Part shown: positions 1-10,833 of the stretch, one piece after another
Layout of the letters: each line of letters begins with the position of its first letter
Numbering within the stretch: the stretch's first letter is position 1
Notes under the pieces: model-generated
Databases searched by the model: none
Told to the model about the DNA's origin: nothing
The model's input: the letters and a program-made list of their open reading frames with translations, nothing else
Origin: Monarcha castaneiventris obscurior
Taxonomy: Eukaryota; Chordata; Aves; Passeriformes; Monarchidae
Direction: 5' to 3'
NCBI GenBank assembly: GCA_026261815.1
Contig: JAMPIT010000417.1
Coordinates: 5,427,501-5,491,500, forward strand
Length of the DNA stretch: 64,000 nucleotides
Translations under genes and position numbers: made by a program

Positions 1-977
1 AGGAAGATGCCTTTCTCCTCCACCTCTGGGGTGCAAAGATCATTCCAGTGGCTGGAGATTTTGTCCCATCTCACTGGTCTTAACAAGACACAGTTTCCTG
101 ACACACTTGAATGAATGGGAAACCACAACCCTCCTGGCAGTCATCTCCATCCTGTTCCAACTCTAACAAGACAGATTATCTGGGGGTTTTTTTCTAAAAT
201 CAACTTTCTGGTTGATGAAAATCTTATTGGTTCTCTCCAGATTCAAGTGATGACTCTTTCACTGGAAGAGCTGCAAAATGGATTAGGCAGATTGCCTTCA
301 TGGTTTAAAGGAAACTGAAAAACCGCTTTCAGTAAGAGATAAAGTGTGGCTTTTGCCAGCTTATCGTGATGAAAAGCTAAAGAAGAGTTTCTTCAGGAAA
401 GTACCTGCATTCACCTATTCTCCTTATACGGCATACAGCAGCCAGAAAAATCACCCTTATGTCTGAAAGCTGTCTTTAATGTTCTAGCAGACAATCCATC
501 AGAGCATTCAAAACTAAATTAAAATCCCAAGGAGGAATAGGGGATTTAATTCTAGGATTAAGCTTTGAAGTTGCTCCCAGGAAATAAATTATTATTGGAT
601 GAGAACCAACACACCAATTATCTAGTTTACTGCTCATGCTACTGAGAGCTGCTGCAAACACCCTCGGGGATCCGCTCTACCTAGATGGTCTCATCTTTAA
701 TACAATATCCATGTAAAGGCAAAAGCTCAACTAGTCACGTGCCAAGAAACTCAGCTTTCCAGCTCCCAGTATTAAAAGGGAAACTGTGCACTACAAACAT
801 ACAGGGCAATAAGTTTCAGTCACTTAAGTTCCCTGGCTTTCACCTTTTAACTTGCTTTGTTGTAGAAAAGATGATAGCTAATAACGTGCCACTTCTTTGC
901 TCTGTGTGCTACAGTTGGGTCAAAGTTCTACAGTATTGGTGCTGTCATAAATAAGCACATTTATTTTTCTTACACAG

Positions 978-1004
978 AAGGCCTACATGCTAGTGAAGTG
1001 GTAG
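978..1004 (+). other. Exon-like 27-base segment (possible microexon)
   Basis: A pyrimidine-rich tract ending TTCTTACACAG stands before the segment and a perfect donor (GTAG|GTAAGT) follows it. The length is 27, a multiple of three, as in in-frame cassette microexons. Only one frame is open, reading GLHASEVV with a split codon at each end (phase 1 at the 3' side). The host gene is unknown. Such site pairs also arise by chance in non-coding DNA, so this is a weak call. Confidence 0.12.
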
Positions 1005-1894
1005 GTAAGTCCTACTCCATTTCAATGGCTTCTAGACAAAACAATGGGACATTTCCAGCTTTTTAGTTGCTATTCCATAGATTTCTTAAGGCTACCCAGA
1101 ATACCTTAACTTCACTTGTGCAGCTTCAAATCCTTAATGCTTCTTCAATGGGACATTGCTACAACATGAACCACCTCCTATGAAAAGAATAAGTAAAGTT
1201 AAATAGCTCCAAGACTGATAAAAGTGTCTGGAGCAAAGAAGAGTACAGAGAGACATCAGAGCTGATATTTCACTCAAACTAAATGCTACCAGTTAATCAG
1301 TGCTATTATAAACTCACTTGGAACATTAAGTTACTGTGAGCAAAAAATAAATCCTTCACTCTTAAAAATATACATGTCACTACCGAGGCCAAATCTAACA
1401 GCAGCAATGTACACAAATATTTGTTTTTCTCCTAAAGAATATATTTTTTTGTTTAAACACCTTATGACATAAAAATACTGTCACCAAAGCATCACTACTT
1501 TTTTTCTTCCAAACACATGGAAGGAAATGTTTTCCCTATCTTTTCTCCATGGATTCTTTTCAATCCTTAACACAGGGAAGCAACGTACACAAAGCAAAGA
1601 CAAAATCCCACCCACCTCCTATGCCCTCCTTCACCTGCAAGCTCTGTCAGAACTTCTGACACCATTTATTACACACAAGTACATGCAGAGGGGGTATATG
1701 CAGCAAAGAGATTCACTTTAATGTCAATGTGGCAAAGAGGAGACACTGGTTAGTGTCACCAGCTGGGCTCCCTGTCGGCACAGTTCTGAAAATCCCATAG
1801 TTCACGACATCCTAACAGCCCCTGCTTTTGTTCAGAAAAGTTCGGGGTTGATAACAGCATGAGTCTCTCTCTGTTCATCTCATTTCTCCTTCAG

Positions 1895-2005
1895 GTGAAG
1901 CAGATGGTATTACAAGTAACTCACCAAAAGGGTGCAGGGGAAGAAATGGTAGAGAAGGAAAATATTATTCGTACTGACAAGGATTCTGAAAAAGGAGCAG
2001 CATGA
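1895..2005 (+). other. Exon-like segment, possible terminal coding exon
   Basis: A strong acceptor (a long CT-rich tract ending CTCCTTCAG) precedes an open frame of 36 codons that begins VKQMVLQVTHQK and ends at TGA 2003-2005. A second frame, the one that would follow the 978-1004 segment in phase, is open for about 26 codons. No protein family is recognised. The frame is short enough to be chance. A perfect palindrome starts two bases after the stop. Confidence 0.15.
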
Positions 2006-2006
2006 C

Positions 2007-2033
2007 GTTAGAAAAGTGGATCACTTTTCTAAC
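2007..2033. repeat. Perfect 27-base palindrome
   Basis: The arms GTTAGAAAAGTG (2007-2018) and CACTTTTCTAAC (2022-2033) are exact reverse complements around the 3-base spacer GAT. The flanking bases do not continue the symmetry. The site could bind a dimeric factor (each arm holds an AAGTG/CACTT half-site of the NKX2 kind), form a hairpin in RNA, or be the remnant of a short inverted-repeat element. The function is unknown. Confidence 0.9.
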
Positions 2034-2268
2034 ACAGAAATATGGGCCTGAAAGCATTCCTTGAAACAGAAGTAAGAATGATTTCACCAGCAAGCCAAGA
2101 GCCTGTGAGCTGGAGATATTCTCACTGGGTTTGAGTTAGGTGCTCACTACAGCATTTATTGTACATTTGCATTGAACATCTAATTTAAGACAAATGTTTT
2201 CTTTAGACACATTTTAAAGTGAAAAATTAGCTCTGTTAGCATGCAGCTGTGGTCCCCCAAGATAGCTC

Positions 2269-2284
2269 TTTGCCCGGGGGCAAA
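2269..2284. promoter_or_regulatory. Short palindrome with an AP-2-like core
   Basis: TTTGCCC and GGGCAAA form an exact 7-base inverted repeat around GG. The core fits the AP-2 pattern GCC-N4-GGC. It is a motif match only, in sequence without other promoter features. Confidence 0.25.
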
Positions 2285-2988
2285 CAGAAGAGAGATGTTA
2301 ACGAGCTTAAAAGTAGCTCTGAAAATCACTGTGTCCATGGTCAGTTGAGAGCCGACAGCATCAGGGTCACCTGCTCCTCTGCCCATTTATTTAGTAGTCT
2401 CATTAACTGAAAAGATGGAAAAGCATGTGCTAAGCCTGACCATTCACAGTCCTGGGAGAGAATATCTACCTACAGCAAGTGAGGTTATCCTACTGCTCCA
2501 TCACCACCCCACCTTCCTGAAAAAAAGAGACCTACCCTTGGCAAATTACTTTATGCAAATGGAGATAGATTTCTTTTGCTTGAGCTGTTTCCAAGTGAGC
2601 CAGCTGACTCAATAATTCAGCCCTCTGGCTGGAAGAAGCATTAAGATTTCTGTCAGATTACTCTATATTCTAAAGAAAACTGCCACCTTCTTTTCTCCTT
2701 TACTTAGACATCTAGGAAGAGGCAATAAGCAAAACACCTCTGGTACACTTCAGCTGCATCTTTTAATCTACCATCAGACTGAAATGGAAGCATTTGTCTC
2801 AACAGCTTTGAAGCCCAGCAGTCCATTTTTGCTCTCATGTTAGGTCTGACCCAAACTCAAACCTCAGCATCTTGATGGCATACACTACCCACAAAATGTT
2901 TCATGCTCTTTTTTTTCCACACATCAGCTGTAAACCTGATCCCAAGACCAGGCCTTACTCAAATAGGAGTTCTCTTTCACCTTCACAG

Positions 2989-3050
2989 TGATTATGAACT
3001 CAGAGCCAGGGCTATCTTCATCTGACCAGCCTCCATCTTCCAGCAAGTCT
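2989..3050 (+). other. Exon-like 62-base segment with strong splice sites
   Basis: The acceptor (TTCTCTTTCACCTTCACAG) and the donor (AAGTCT|GTAAGTATG) are both close to consensus. Of the three frames, one is open: it reads IMNSEPGLSSSDQPPSSSKS after a split first codon and ends in phase 0. The peptide is serine-rich and low in complexity, and I do not recognise it. It is the best-looking splice-site pair on the + strand, but no neighbouring exon chain confirms it. Confidence 0.18.
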
Positions 3051-4044
3051 GTAAGTATGTCCTCTCCCTGCCATGTTACTTCCAGGATTCAAGTGTTGAT
3101 TGTGTTTCTATGCCCTGGCAGTGGGAAAATGTAAAACATGAACCCTTCCTGTGCATGAGGTAGGCCTTTTCCTCACTCTTTATTAAGCACTGAATTCAGA
3201 AAAGCACATGCTGTTCTGTCCCTCTCTCCTCATCATCTTGAGAAAATGTCCACCTAGAGCTTTGGCCACACTCTGGCAACTTTCCCAGCCCAAGGACAGA
3301 GGCTGGGCATTACAGAAAGGCAATATTTATTGGAAGAACAGCTTAAAGCAGCTCACAGTGAAAATCTTGGCTTCCTCTGGGCCTTGTAGATAGGTTTGCC
3401 TGAGTAGAGGGAAATCTGTGACTGTATTCTGTGGGTTTACAAAAAGGACATTTGTCATTTGTTGTGCCCTTTAAGTGCAAGTACATAAAACTCCTGTGGA
3501 GTAACGGCTTGTTCCCCTGGCAAAAGAGCAGCTGGACATCTCTGCTCCAGCCACTCTGTCAGTCAGGAGTCAGCACCCTGGGCTTGATGGGCTACCAGGT
3601 TTTCTCGTGCTGACAGCAAGGGAACCTGCAGGCTGTTGTGCCCCTGTTGGTCATGCTCTTACCCTAGGCCAAGGACAGCCATGTGTTTTCATGCTACCTG
3701 AAGGAATTGTATTATTTTTTTCTCACAAACTGGTGTCTCTTGCATCACTCAACTTTCTTAGGCCCCTATCTTTTGCCTAACAGCTTTGTTGTCACAGCAC
3801 AGCCTCTGCAGAGGACACTGTCTTAGTGGCACAGACAACACAAGGGACAATCTACAACCTAATGAAGTAAAAGCACAGGGAAGAGAGGTATCACTAATGC
3901 CACTTTTCCCAGATAAAAGTCTTCAGAAACATTAGAGAGGGTCTGTGTCTCAGGTATATTGTTCCTTGTGGCAACTCAGGGGTTGCAGAGAGAAGAGAGA
4001 TGCTGGGAGAGGGTAATGAAGAGATCACTATTTGGCAAAGCTAT

Positions 4045-4270
4045 GACTTTATGTCAGGAGTCGTTTAGGTGTCATATTAGGAAAAGGTTTTTCACCCAGA
4101 GGGTCGTTGGGCACTGGAACAGGCTCCCCAGGGCAGTGGTCACAGCACTAAGCCTGACAGAGTTCCAGAAGTGTTTGGACAACATGAGACCTTTACCTAC
4201 CAGAAGTCACCCAATGCTGGTGATGTGGTTGGGCTGAGCAAAAGTAGACTTGACTTCAGCATATCCAGTG
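4045..4270 (+). mobile_element. CR1 LINE 3' fragment (sense)
   Basis: The segment encodes the end of the CR1 ORF2 protein. The frame reads RKRFFTQRVVGHWNRLPR and continues with a VVTALSLTEFQKCLDN-like stretch, which is the conserved C-terminal end downstream of the reverse transcriptase domain. The element is 5'-truncated, as is usual for CR1. Beyond about 4188 the match to the CR1 3' untranslated tail is weak, with only scattered similarity to about 4270, so the 3' border is approximate. It is a dead copy. Confidence 0.85.
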
Positions 4271-6517
4271 TTGATGAAATGGCTCCTTGTTGGCCTGTCT
4301 TGCAGTGTCCAGAACAGGCTACAGAAATGGCAGCAAACCCTGGGATGCTGTTACAGGTAGTCACTGAACGTGCTCATTATGACAAGCCAACAGGACCTGA
4401 AGGCCTGGTGCAATGTCCATGATGGCAAGATATGGCCGGAAAGAGATGCAAGAACTAGGATTAGCTGCATCATTTGGAATGCAGGTTGGTGGCAGTGTGC
4501 TAAAAAAGTTATTGTCCACAGACAGAAAAAAGCCTGACCTGGCCGAGATGACAAAGAGAACTTCTGAATATGCAGGCATCCAGCACACACCCAGCATTAA
4601 TGCCCACAGAGTAGGTCAAACATCTTATTCAACCATTCATTAGTCCCTATGTCATGATGGCATAGGACCTCTTTTTCTTCATTTAGTGAGCTATCACTTC
4701 AGGTTGACAATTTGTAGAGCCATGGGCCCAGCAGCTGGAGAATTTCTTTGATGCAAACTGTTAGTACTCCCTCTGAGACACTACAAGGTGTGCAGTGACA
4801 CGGGGCATATCACGATGGGATAAAAAGTGAACACCATGGCAGTGCCTACCCCTCCTATGACAGCCTCAGTGATGAACTGTGGCTGCTACCCATCGACAGA
4901 AGCTGATAGCTGTCCCTCTGCACCCTTGGCCTTAAAGGCTGCATGCCGACAGTCTTGGATGTGTGCAAATTCACGGCACAGCAACTCAGAAGATCTTCAC
5001 ATGTATACAAGCTCCTGTACCTGCTGCTGCTGGAGAACAGCATGGACCCTTGGGAGTGTTAGTCCCTGTCTCCCAGAACTGATGGTCTACAGCAGGGAGA
5101 CAGAAATCTGTTAGTCACTTGCAGCTGGGAAAAAAACCATCTAAATATCTCCTCAAAAACAATAGGGCCAGAATTGCTATTTCTCTCTGTCCAGATATAC
5201 TGAGTCCCAGAGCTGAGAATATATAGGATTCTGGAAAAGGCCTGGAAAAGACTAGAAGAAAAGCCAGCAGCCCACATCATAGGATCCATGACAAAAAACA
5301 TGCAATAGGATAAGATGGTGGGGGCTGGGTGCAGGAATCCAGGTAACATAAAGTTAACAGCTGAGTTCAACCTATTCTCTGTTCCTCAGGCAATTCCCAC
5401 TGTCTCCCTCAACCTTTATCACCCAAAAATGCAAACTGAGTGTTTTTCCTTTTTGAGCATACTAAAGAAAGACTAGGGGATGTAACAGCTGCAGAGAAAG
5501 CCTGACTTCAATTGTCATTATTCTAAACATGTAAATCTTCAAGGAAGACGTGAGCAGGACTGTGCAAGTGGCTGCAGGAATCCCCATCTGAAATGGCCAT
5601 ACTTGGTAGAGGGCACTAGACACAAGAGGACCATTCTGGTCATCAGGTGCTCGAGGCAGGCTAGTATTGAGTAGCTCTCCACTAGACAGGATACCACTGC
5701 TTCAAAACCCAGTGATCTGAAAGGACAGCTTACCTGAGAGGCACTGGTGCACTTGAACACGGTGCTGACATGGAGCAGACTTAGGTATCTCCTGACTGGT
5801 AAGGCAGTGAGCAGGGAAACTGGTTATGGATCATCTGCCCCTACAGTAATCCAGGAAACAAGTCCTTAGGCACACTAGCTGTAAATAAACCAGCTCACAA
5901 AAAGATACACTGAGTTGTACAGTTTCTTTGCTTTATGGAAACAGCATGAAGAGACCACTGATACTGGGTAACTTCCCGGGACACAGAAGAGCAATACCAG
6001 GCTGGTGACAGCCACATCCCCCCAAACTGTCGCTAGGATCCGCATTATTATTCTCTACTGGTAGCTCTACTGCACAGAACTGAGATAACTAATCACACAA
6101 TCTCAGGTCATATGATAGGCCTCAAGCTGTATGATAGCAGGCATCTTGCATATGTACAGATGATAAATGTCCCCTGGAGTTACTGCTCAAAAGACCACTT
6201 TCAGAGTTTTCATCAGAAAGGACTGTCTCCTTAAAAATCTGCTCTTTCTTTTGAAGTCTGACAGAGTTCAGAATTGCTTGGTGCCTCTGTGTGCTGCAAT
6301 CAAAGAAGTGCAATCTCCTTCGAGGGAGTGAATAGGAACAACTGGTTTTGCTATTAACTACATATCTGACTGTCATTGCATCTGTGACATTTTTGTTTTC
6401 AAGCTTCCCTTGATGGCTGCAAAGGGAACTGCAGAGGTGCTGTATTGACCTGAAGCCCGTGGGCATCTTACAGCACAGTGACAAAGTAACAGCAGCCCCT
6501 CCTCACCAGCCGGCAGT
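4271..6517. other. Unannotated non-coding stretch
   Basis: No gene, repeat family or promoter could be supported. Open frames here are short and overlap on both strands without codon structure. One minus-strand splice-site pair (about 5734-5795) was noted and not accepted. Confidence 0.5.
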
Positions 6518-6705
6518 CATGGGATCACAGGATAACTCAGGCTGGGAGGGACCTCAGGAGGCTCTAGCCCAATCTCCTGCTCAAAACAAGGTCAGTTGTG
6601 AGATCAGAACAGGTTGCTTAGGTTTTTAACCAGATGAGTCTTGAAAATATCCAAGGATGAAGAGTACACAGCCTCTCTGGGCAATCTGTCCCACTGCCCT
6701 CCTTG
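6518..6705 (-). mobile_element. CR1 LINE 3' fragment (antisense)
   Basis: The + strand text shows the reverse complement of an avian CR1 tail. It starts with a degenerate 'GGATCACAGGATAACTCAGG' end, then 'GGGAGGGACCTCAGGAGG' and 'CTCCTGCTCAAAACAAGGTC'. It continues to 'GCCTCTCTGGGCAATCTGTCC', where similarity fades near 6705. It is older and more diverged than the copy at 29.6 kb. Confidence 0.8.
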
Positions 6706-9700
6706 TCCTCAGTCAATTCCTGCAGAAGCATGGAAGTATGCTCCACAGGGTCTTTGAGCCCAAAATTCTGAGAAAGACCATGTTGGCTGGATGGACAGCC
6801 CCCTTGTTTACCAGCATGCCTTCACAAGGTCATAAGGAGGCCTGCTCCAGAATCCCCACACCCTCACATCCCATGTATCTCTTCAAAACCCTGGTCAGTA
6901 TCAAGACAGGGTGCCCATCCTCCTCATCACCTGCTCTGCCCACACCCCTGCACAGCATCAAGATGCTCAGCAGCTCCCTATCTCCACTGTGGTTATTGTA
7001 CCCACCCTCATCCCCCAGCTCCCCCTTCTCCTCCCAGTGAGCATTCACCAAACTGTCCCCTCCTTGGATATTGCATCTGAATGGTGACAACAGGGTTGCC
7101 AAGCAACATGAATCCTCCAGGCAACCAACCATGGCAGATCACAGCAACCCATTGCAAACCCACTCCAAAGCTTATGGGCCTGACACCATTTCATCTCTTA
7201 GCTTCTCTTCCATCCAGCCATAGCTTAGCTCCACTCAGATCAATCCTCTTCTCTTCCCTCATCAACCAAGAGCACCATCCCAGGCACTCCTGCCATTTCC
7301 AACCTAAACTATAATTCTGTGCAACATACTAAAGGTCAGCTCCCTCTCATCAGACCAAGACAAATGATTCAAGTGCCCACTACCTGCCCTGAATCCTCCT
7401 TCCGCTCAACAGGATTGTTGCAACACACAGAGTCTTTCCTCCAGCTTCACCTCAATCTTTCAAATGAAGCAAAATGTTTTAATCTGCCTTTGGAAACACA
7501 CCTTGTCCTTGCAAACCTTCAGCAGATGCAATGACATGATCATCCTGGGGAGGACAGTGCTTCAGCCAGCCACCAGAGCCACAGGGCAAGCAGACCCCAG
7601 TTGGGCACTTTTGGAACAAGCTCCTGGGGGGCTGTAAACCATGAAAGCAGGAAACAAACACACAGCAGCAAGATCCACAAGTGACTAATTGCTGCTCTTT
7701 ATTCTGTCTCTTCTGCTTTTCTTCAGGTGCCAGTCACAGCACCTCCTGGGACCAGCATTAGTGGTTCCCAACACCAAATTCCTTGTCTCACAATCACACA
7801 ACTTCCTGTACAAGGAAGCTGGAAACAGAAGGTCACGTCTGTGCTTCACCCTCCTGGAGTTTTTAAGCAGATACTGTGAGCAAATGAGAGGCAGTAAACT
7901 CTTGGAAGGCGCTCATGGCACTCAGGAGAAATTGAAGGCTTGGCCTTGCTGCCTGCAATCAGCTGAGTTTAGAGCTGGTGGAGATTTCAGGATGAGCCAA
8001 ATGCTGTCTTCACTCAGCACAGCTGAGAAAGAGGCTCCCCAGGCTGCCTTGGGCAATCTCAGAAACCACCCCAGGAGAAGGTTGAGCTCAGGGGCTTGCA
8101 TGCTGGCACCATCAGCCTGGCATGTGTGGCCGTACGAGGGCAGCCCCAATAGCTAAAGGGCACGCTGCTTTTACCAGGTGCATCACCATTAGGGGCTGGG
8201 ATCACCTCCATGGTTTGTTCCAAGTTGACCATCTAGGGACAGAAGACATAGAGGCCACTTCTTTCCAATGCATGTTGCCTTTTGTCCTGACTGAGGGACT
8301 TGGGGAAGAATGCTGGTTTCCAAATTGATTGCTAGGTTTGACAGGGCATGTCTATACTCCTCCATGATATAGTACACTGACATTAGAAAATCCTAATTGT
8401 GGCATATAATGATGCCAATGTGGCATTGCTCTGCCATTAATCAGCTATGTGCACTAACTTGCTGATAGAAATTGTGGATTTGGTCTGTCCACCTCCATCT
8501 CCATTGGCTGTACAGTCATACCCTTGTACAGATGTATTTTAACCAAAGCTAACTGAAAGGGTTCAGATTAAGTAAATCAATCCTTCCACATAAAGAGGCT
8601 GCATAGACTTAATTAAACTGATAACTGGGCCAACCTGAACTAAACTAGCGCAAATTTGGGTATAGACAAGGCTTTATTTTTCTTACTAAAATCATTAACT
8701 AATCCAAGCTTTGACTGGCATTAACTGCATGGTAAAAAAAGTGAATACTCAGTCCAGTTTTCTAGTGTCTCTGTCTCCATCTGGCCTCAAATATAACACT
8801 TGGAAGAACTGGACACACTCCTGAACCTGCCCTCAGAATTAGTATTTGTTGTTCTCTTACCTGAAGCCCAAATGACTCAGTAAAATTGCTGCTTTTTCCA
8901 TAAAAATAGCTTTATGGAAGCATCTATACAACCATTCCTCACGGAGGAATTTGAGCAAGTCTCGCTCTTACAGAGAAGCTATAATTTCTGAAGAAGCAGC
9001 AGTTAACCAAATAATTCTGTTCCAGCATCTCATCTATGGACCCAGTATAGGGATGATGGTATTATCCTATTTTTCTTTCTCAGCTAGTTAACAGGAAATC
9101 CCCTTTCAAAGGCAATTTCCATTTTAAATCACCCACATTAAGAGAGACATGTTTAATACCAATAAATCCGCTTTCTTAAAAGAGACATAGAAGCCAGGCT
9201 CGTCGGCTGACTAAATCCTCTCCCCCCACCCCCATTCCTGCCTTGCAATCTGTAGATCTCAGGGAAGGGTGATCTAAGACAGCTGTAGTTAGCTAGCTAC
9301 GCTTCTGAGCACTAAGCTGCTCCTCGCTTTGTATTCGCTCTGTGCCAAACCAAGGTCACAGGGACACGAGGAGCTAAAAGACTCTTCTTGCTGTGGGAGT
9401 TTCAGCCGGAGATGCTTGGAGGCTGGGTTGCCACACACCTCCCATGGGAGCCTCTCCCTACATCAGTCTCCCACTACAAGTCAGTGTGGGGTGAGTGCTA
9501 TCTAAAGGCTCTGCAGATGAAATTACTTTTTCTCCTCAAAGCTTTTTGGAGCACATGGAGGAGAACCAGCCATCAGCTCCCAGAGGGATCACTGTGCCCA
9601 AAACACATGCCCTAAGGGTCCCTCCTCATCTGTGGGGACCCTACTCTATCTTCACTGGTGCTTGTCCTGTCCAGAGGGAATTCTAGCCTAATTGCTCTTG

Positions 9701-10815
9701 CAGACAGTTGTAGCACACCTTTGGCAGAGAAGCGGGTGGCAGCCTTTCCAGGTCTCTTGTGTGCCTAAAGCTGCAGCCAGCAGTGTGGGCAATGCTAAGG
9801 CAATATTCCATCAGAAGCCAGAGAATGGTGACTTCAAAGGACCCCCACAAGGTCAGGGCTGCAGTGGCATAGGTATCTCACTTGTCTGACAGGAAGAGAC
9901 ACAGCTGAATAAAGTCCCTGTTGCTTCCCCCTGCTGTGACAAGTATAAGGAGCAAAAATTACAAAGTAAGATAAGGCTTAGGGAGGAAAAAATCAAAACC
10001 AAGGTACAGCAGAAAACCTTGGTCTGGCTGCTCTTAGGGTTGCCAAGCACTGCCCCAAAGCCACCCATGTGATTTTCCCCTGCCTCATCATGCAGCTCCC
10101 ATAGCCAGACCTCCTGCTGGCAGAAATAACGCTGTGTCCCTGCAATGGCCTCTCATGGGAGACAACAGCCAGCTCCCTTCATTGAGATGAGATTGTGACA
10201 CAGCAGTAGGAATCCTGAAAATTACTCTGAAATCTTCTATCTGAAGCACATTTAATTCATCATGCATTTTTCCAGTTGAAAGTCTGAACTATTTATTTGG
10301 CAAAACAATTCTTGTTTGCTTGATAGCAAAGGGGTCCATTTGCTCTGGACACATCCCTGTTCCCCCACCAAGTACGCAGGCTCCAGCTCTGCAAGCACCC
10401 CTGTAGGTAGTGTAGTCATGCACAGGCATGCCAAAAACACCATCACCATCAGCAAGTACCTACCTGTGTGCCTGTATGAAGGAGGGCCCCTCAGAGTGGT
10501 GAGACTGAGCCCAGTGATTGGGGAGGGCCCTTCAGTGATGTCCCAACCCTGAAGCAAGGCCCTTACAACCACATCCTTCCTTCCAGGAACACTGCTCCAA
10601 AAAAGCCTGTTGATAGAGGAACATTTCAAAAATAAGTTTATTTCTTTAAGGAGCATAAAGGTAAGAACAGAAGACTGTTGTTTTGTGCTTTACTGTTCAA
10701 AAAACTTTGCCCACATTTTGCTCCATGAGTCTGTGGCCGACTGGGCACCGCTAAGCAGCAAGGGCAGCTCTTCCACTGTGGGAAACCGCCCTGCCTTTAC
10801 TGGAGCAGGAAGCCA

Positions 10816-10833
10816 TCCTCCTCCTCCTCCTCC
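10816..10833. repeat. (CCT)n microsatellite
   Basis: A run of six TCC/CCT triplets, perfect over 18 bases. It is a simple repeat and no function is implied. Confidence 0.9.

Larger units (their letters stand above)
1..4044. other. Non-coding flank with exon-like segments
   Basis: AT-rich sequence without a recognisable gene or interspersed repeat. Three + strand segments with good splice-site pairs (978-1004, 1895-2005, 2989-3050) and two palindromes (2007-2033, 2269-2284) are listed separately. Nothing else could be supported. It is intronic or intergenic by appearance. Confidence 0.6.

Noticed and set aside
10252..10656. A 134-codon minus-strand frame
   Set aside because: No recognisable domain, splice sites or conserved look. 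The frame overlaps another frame on the opposite strand.
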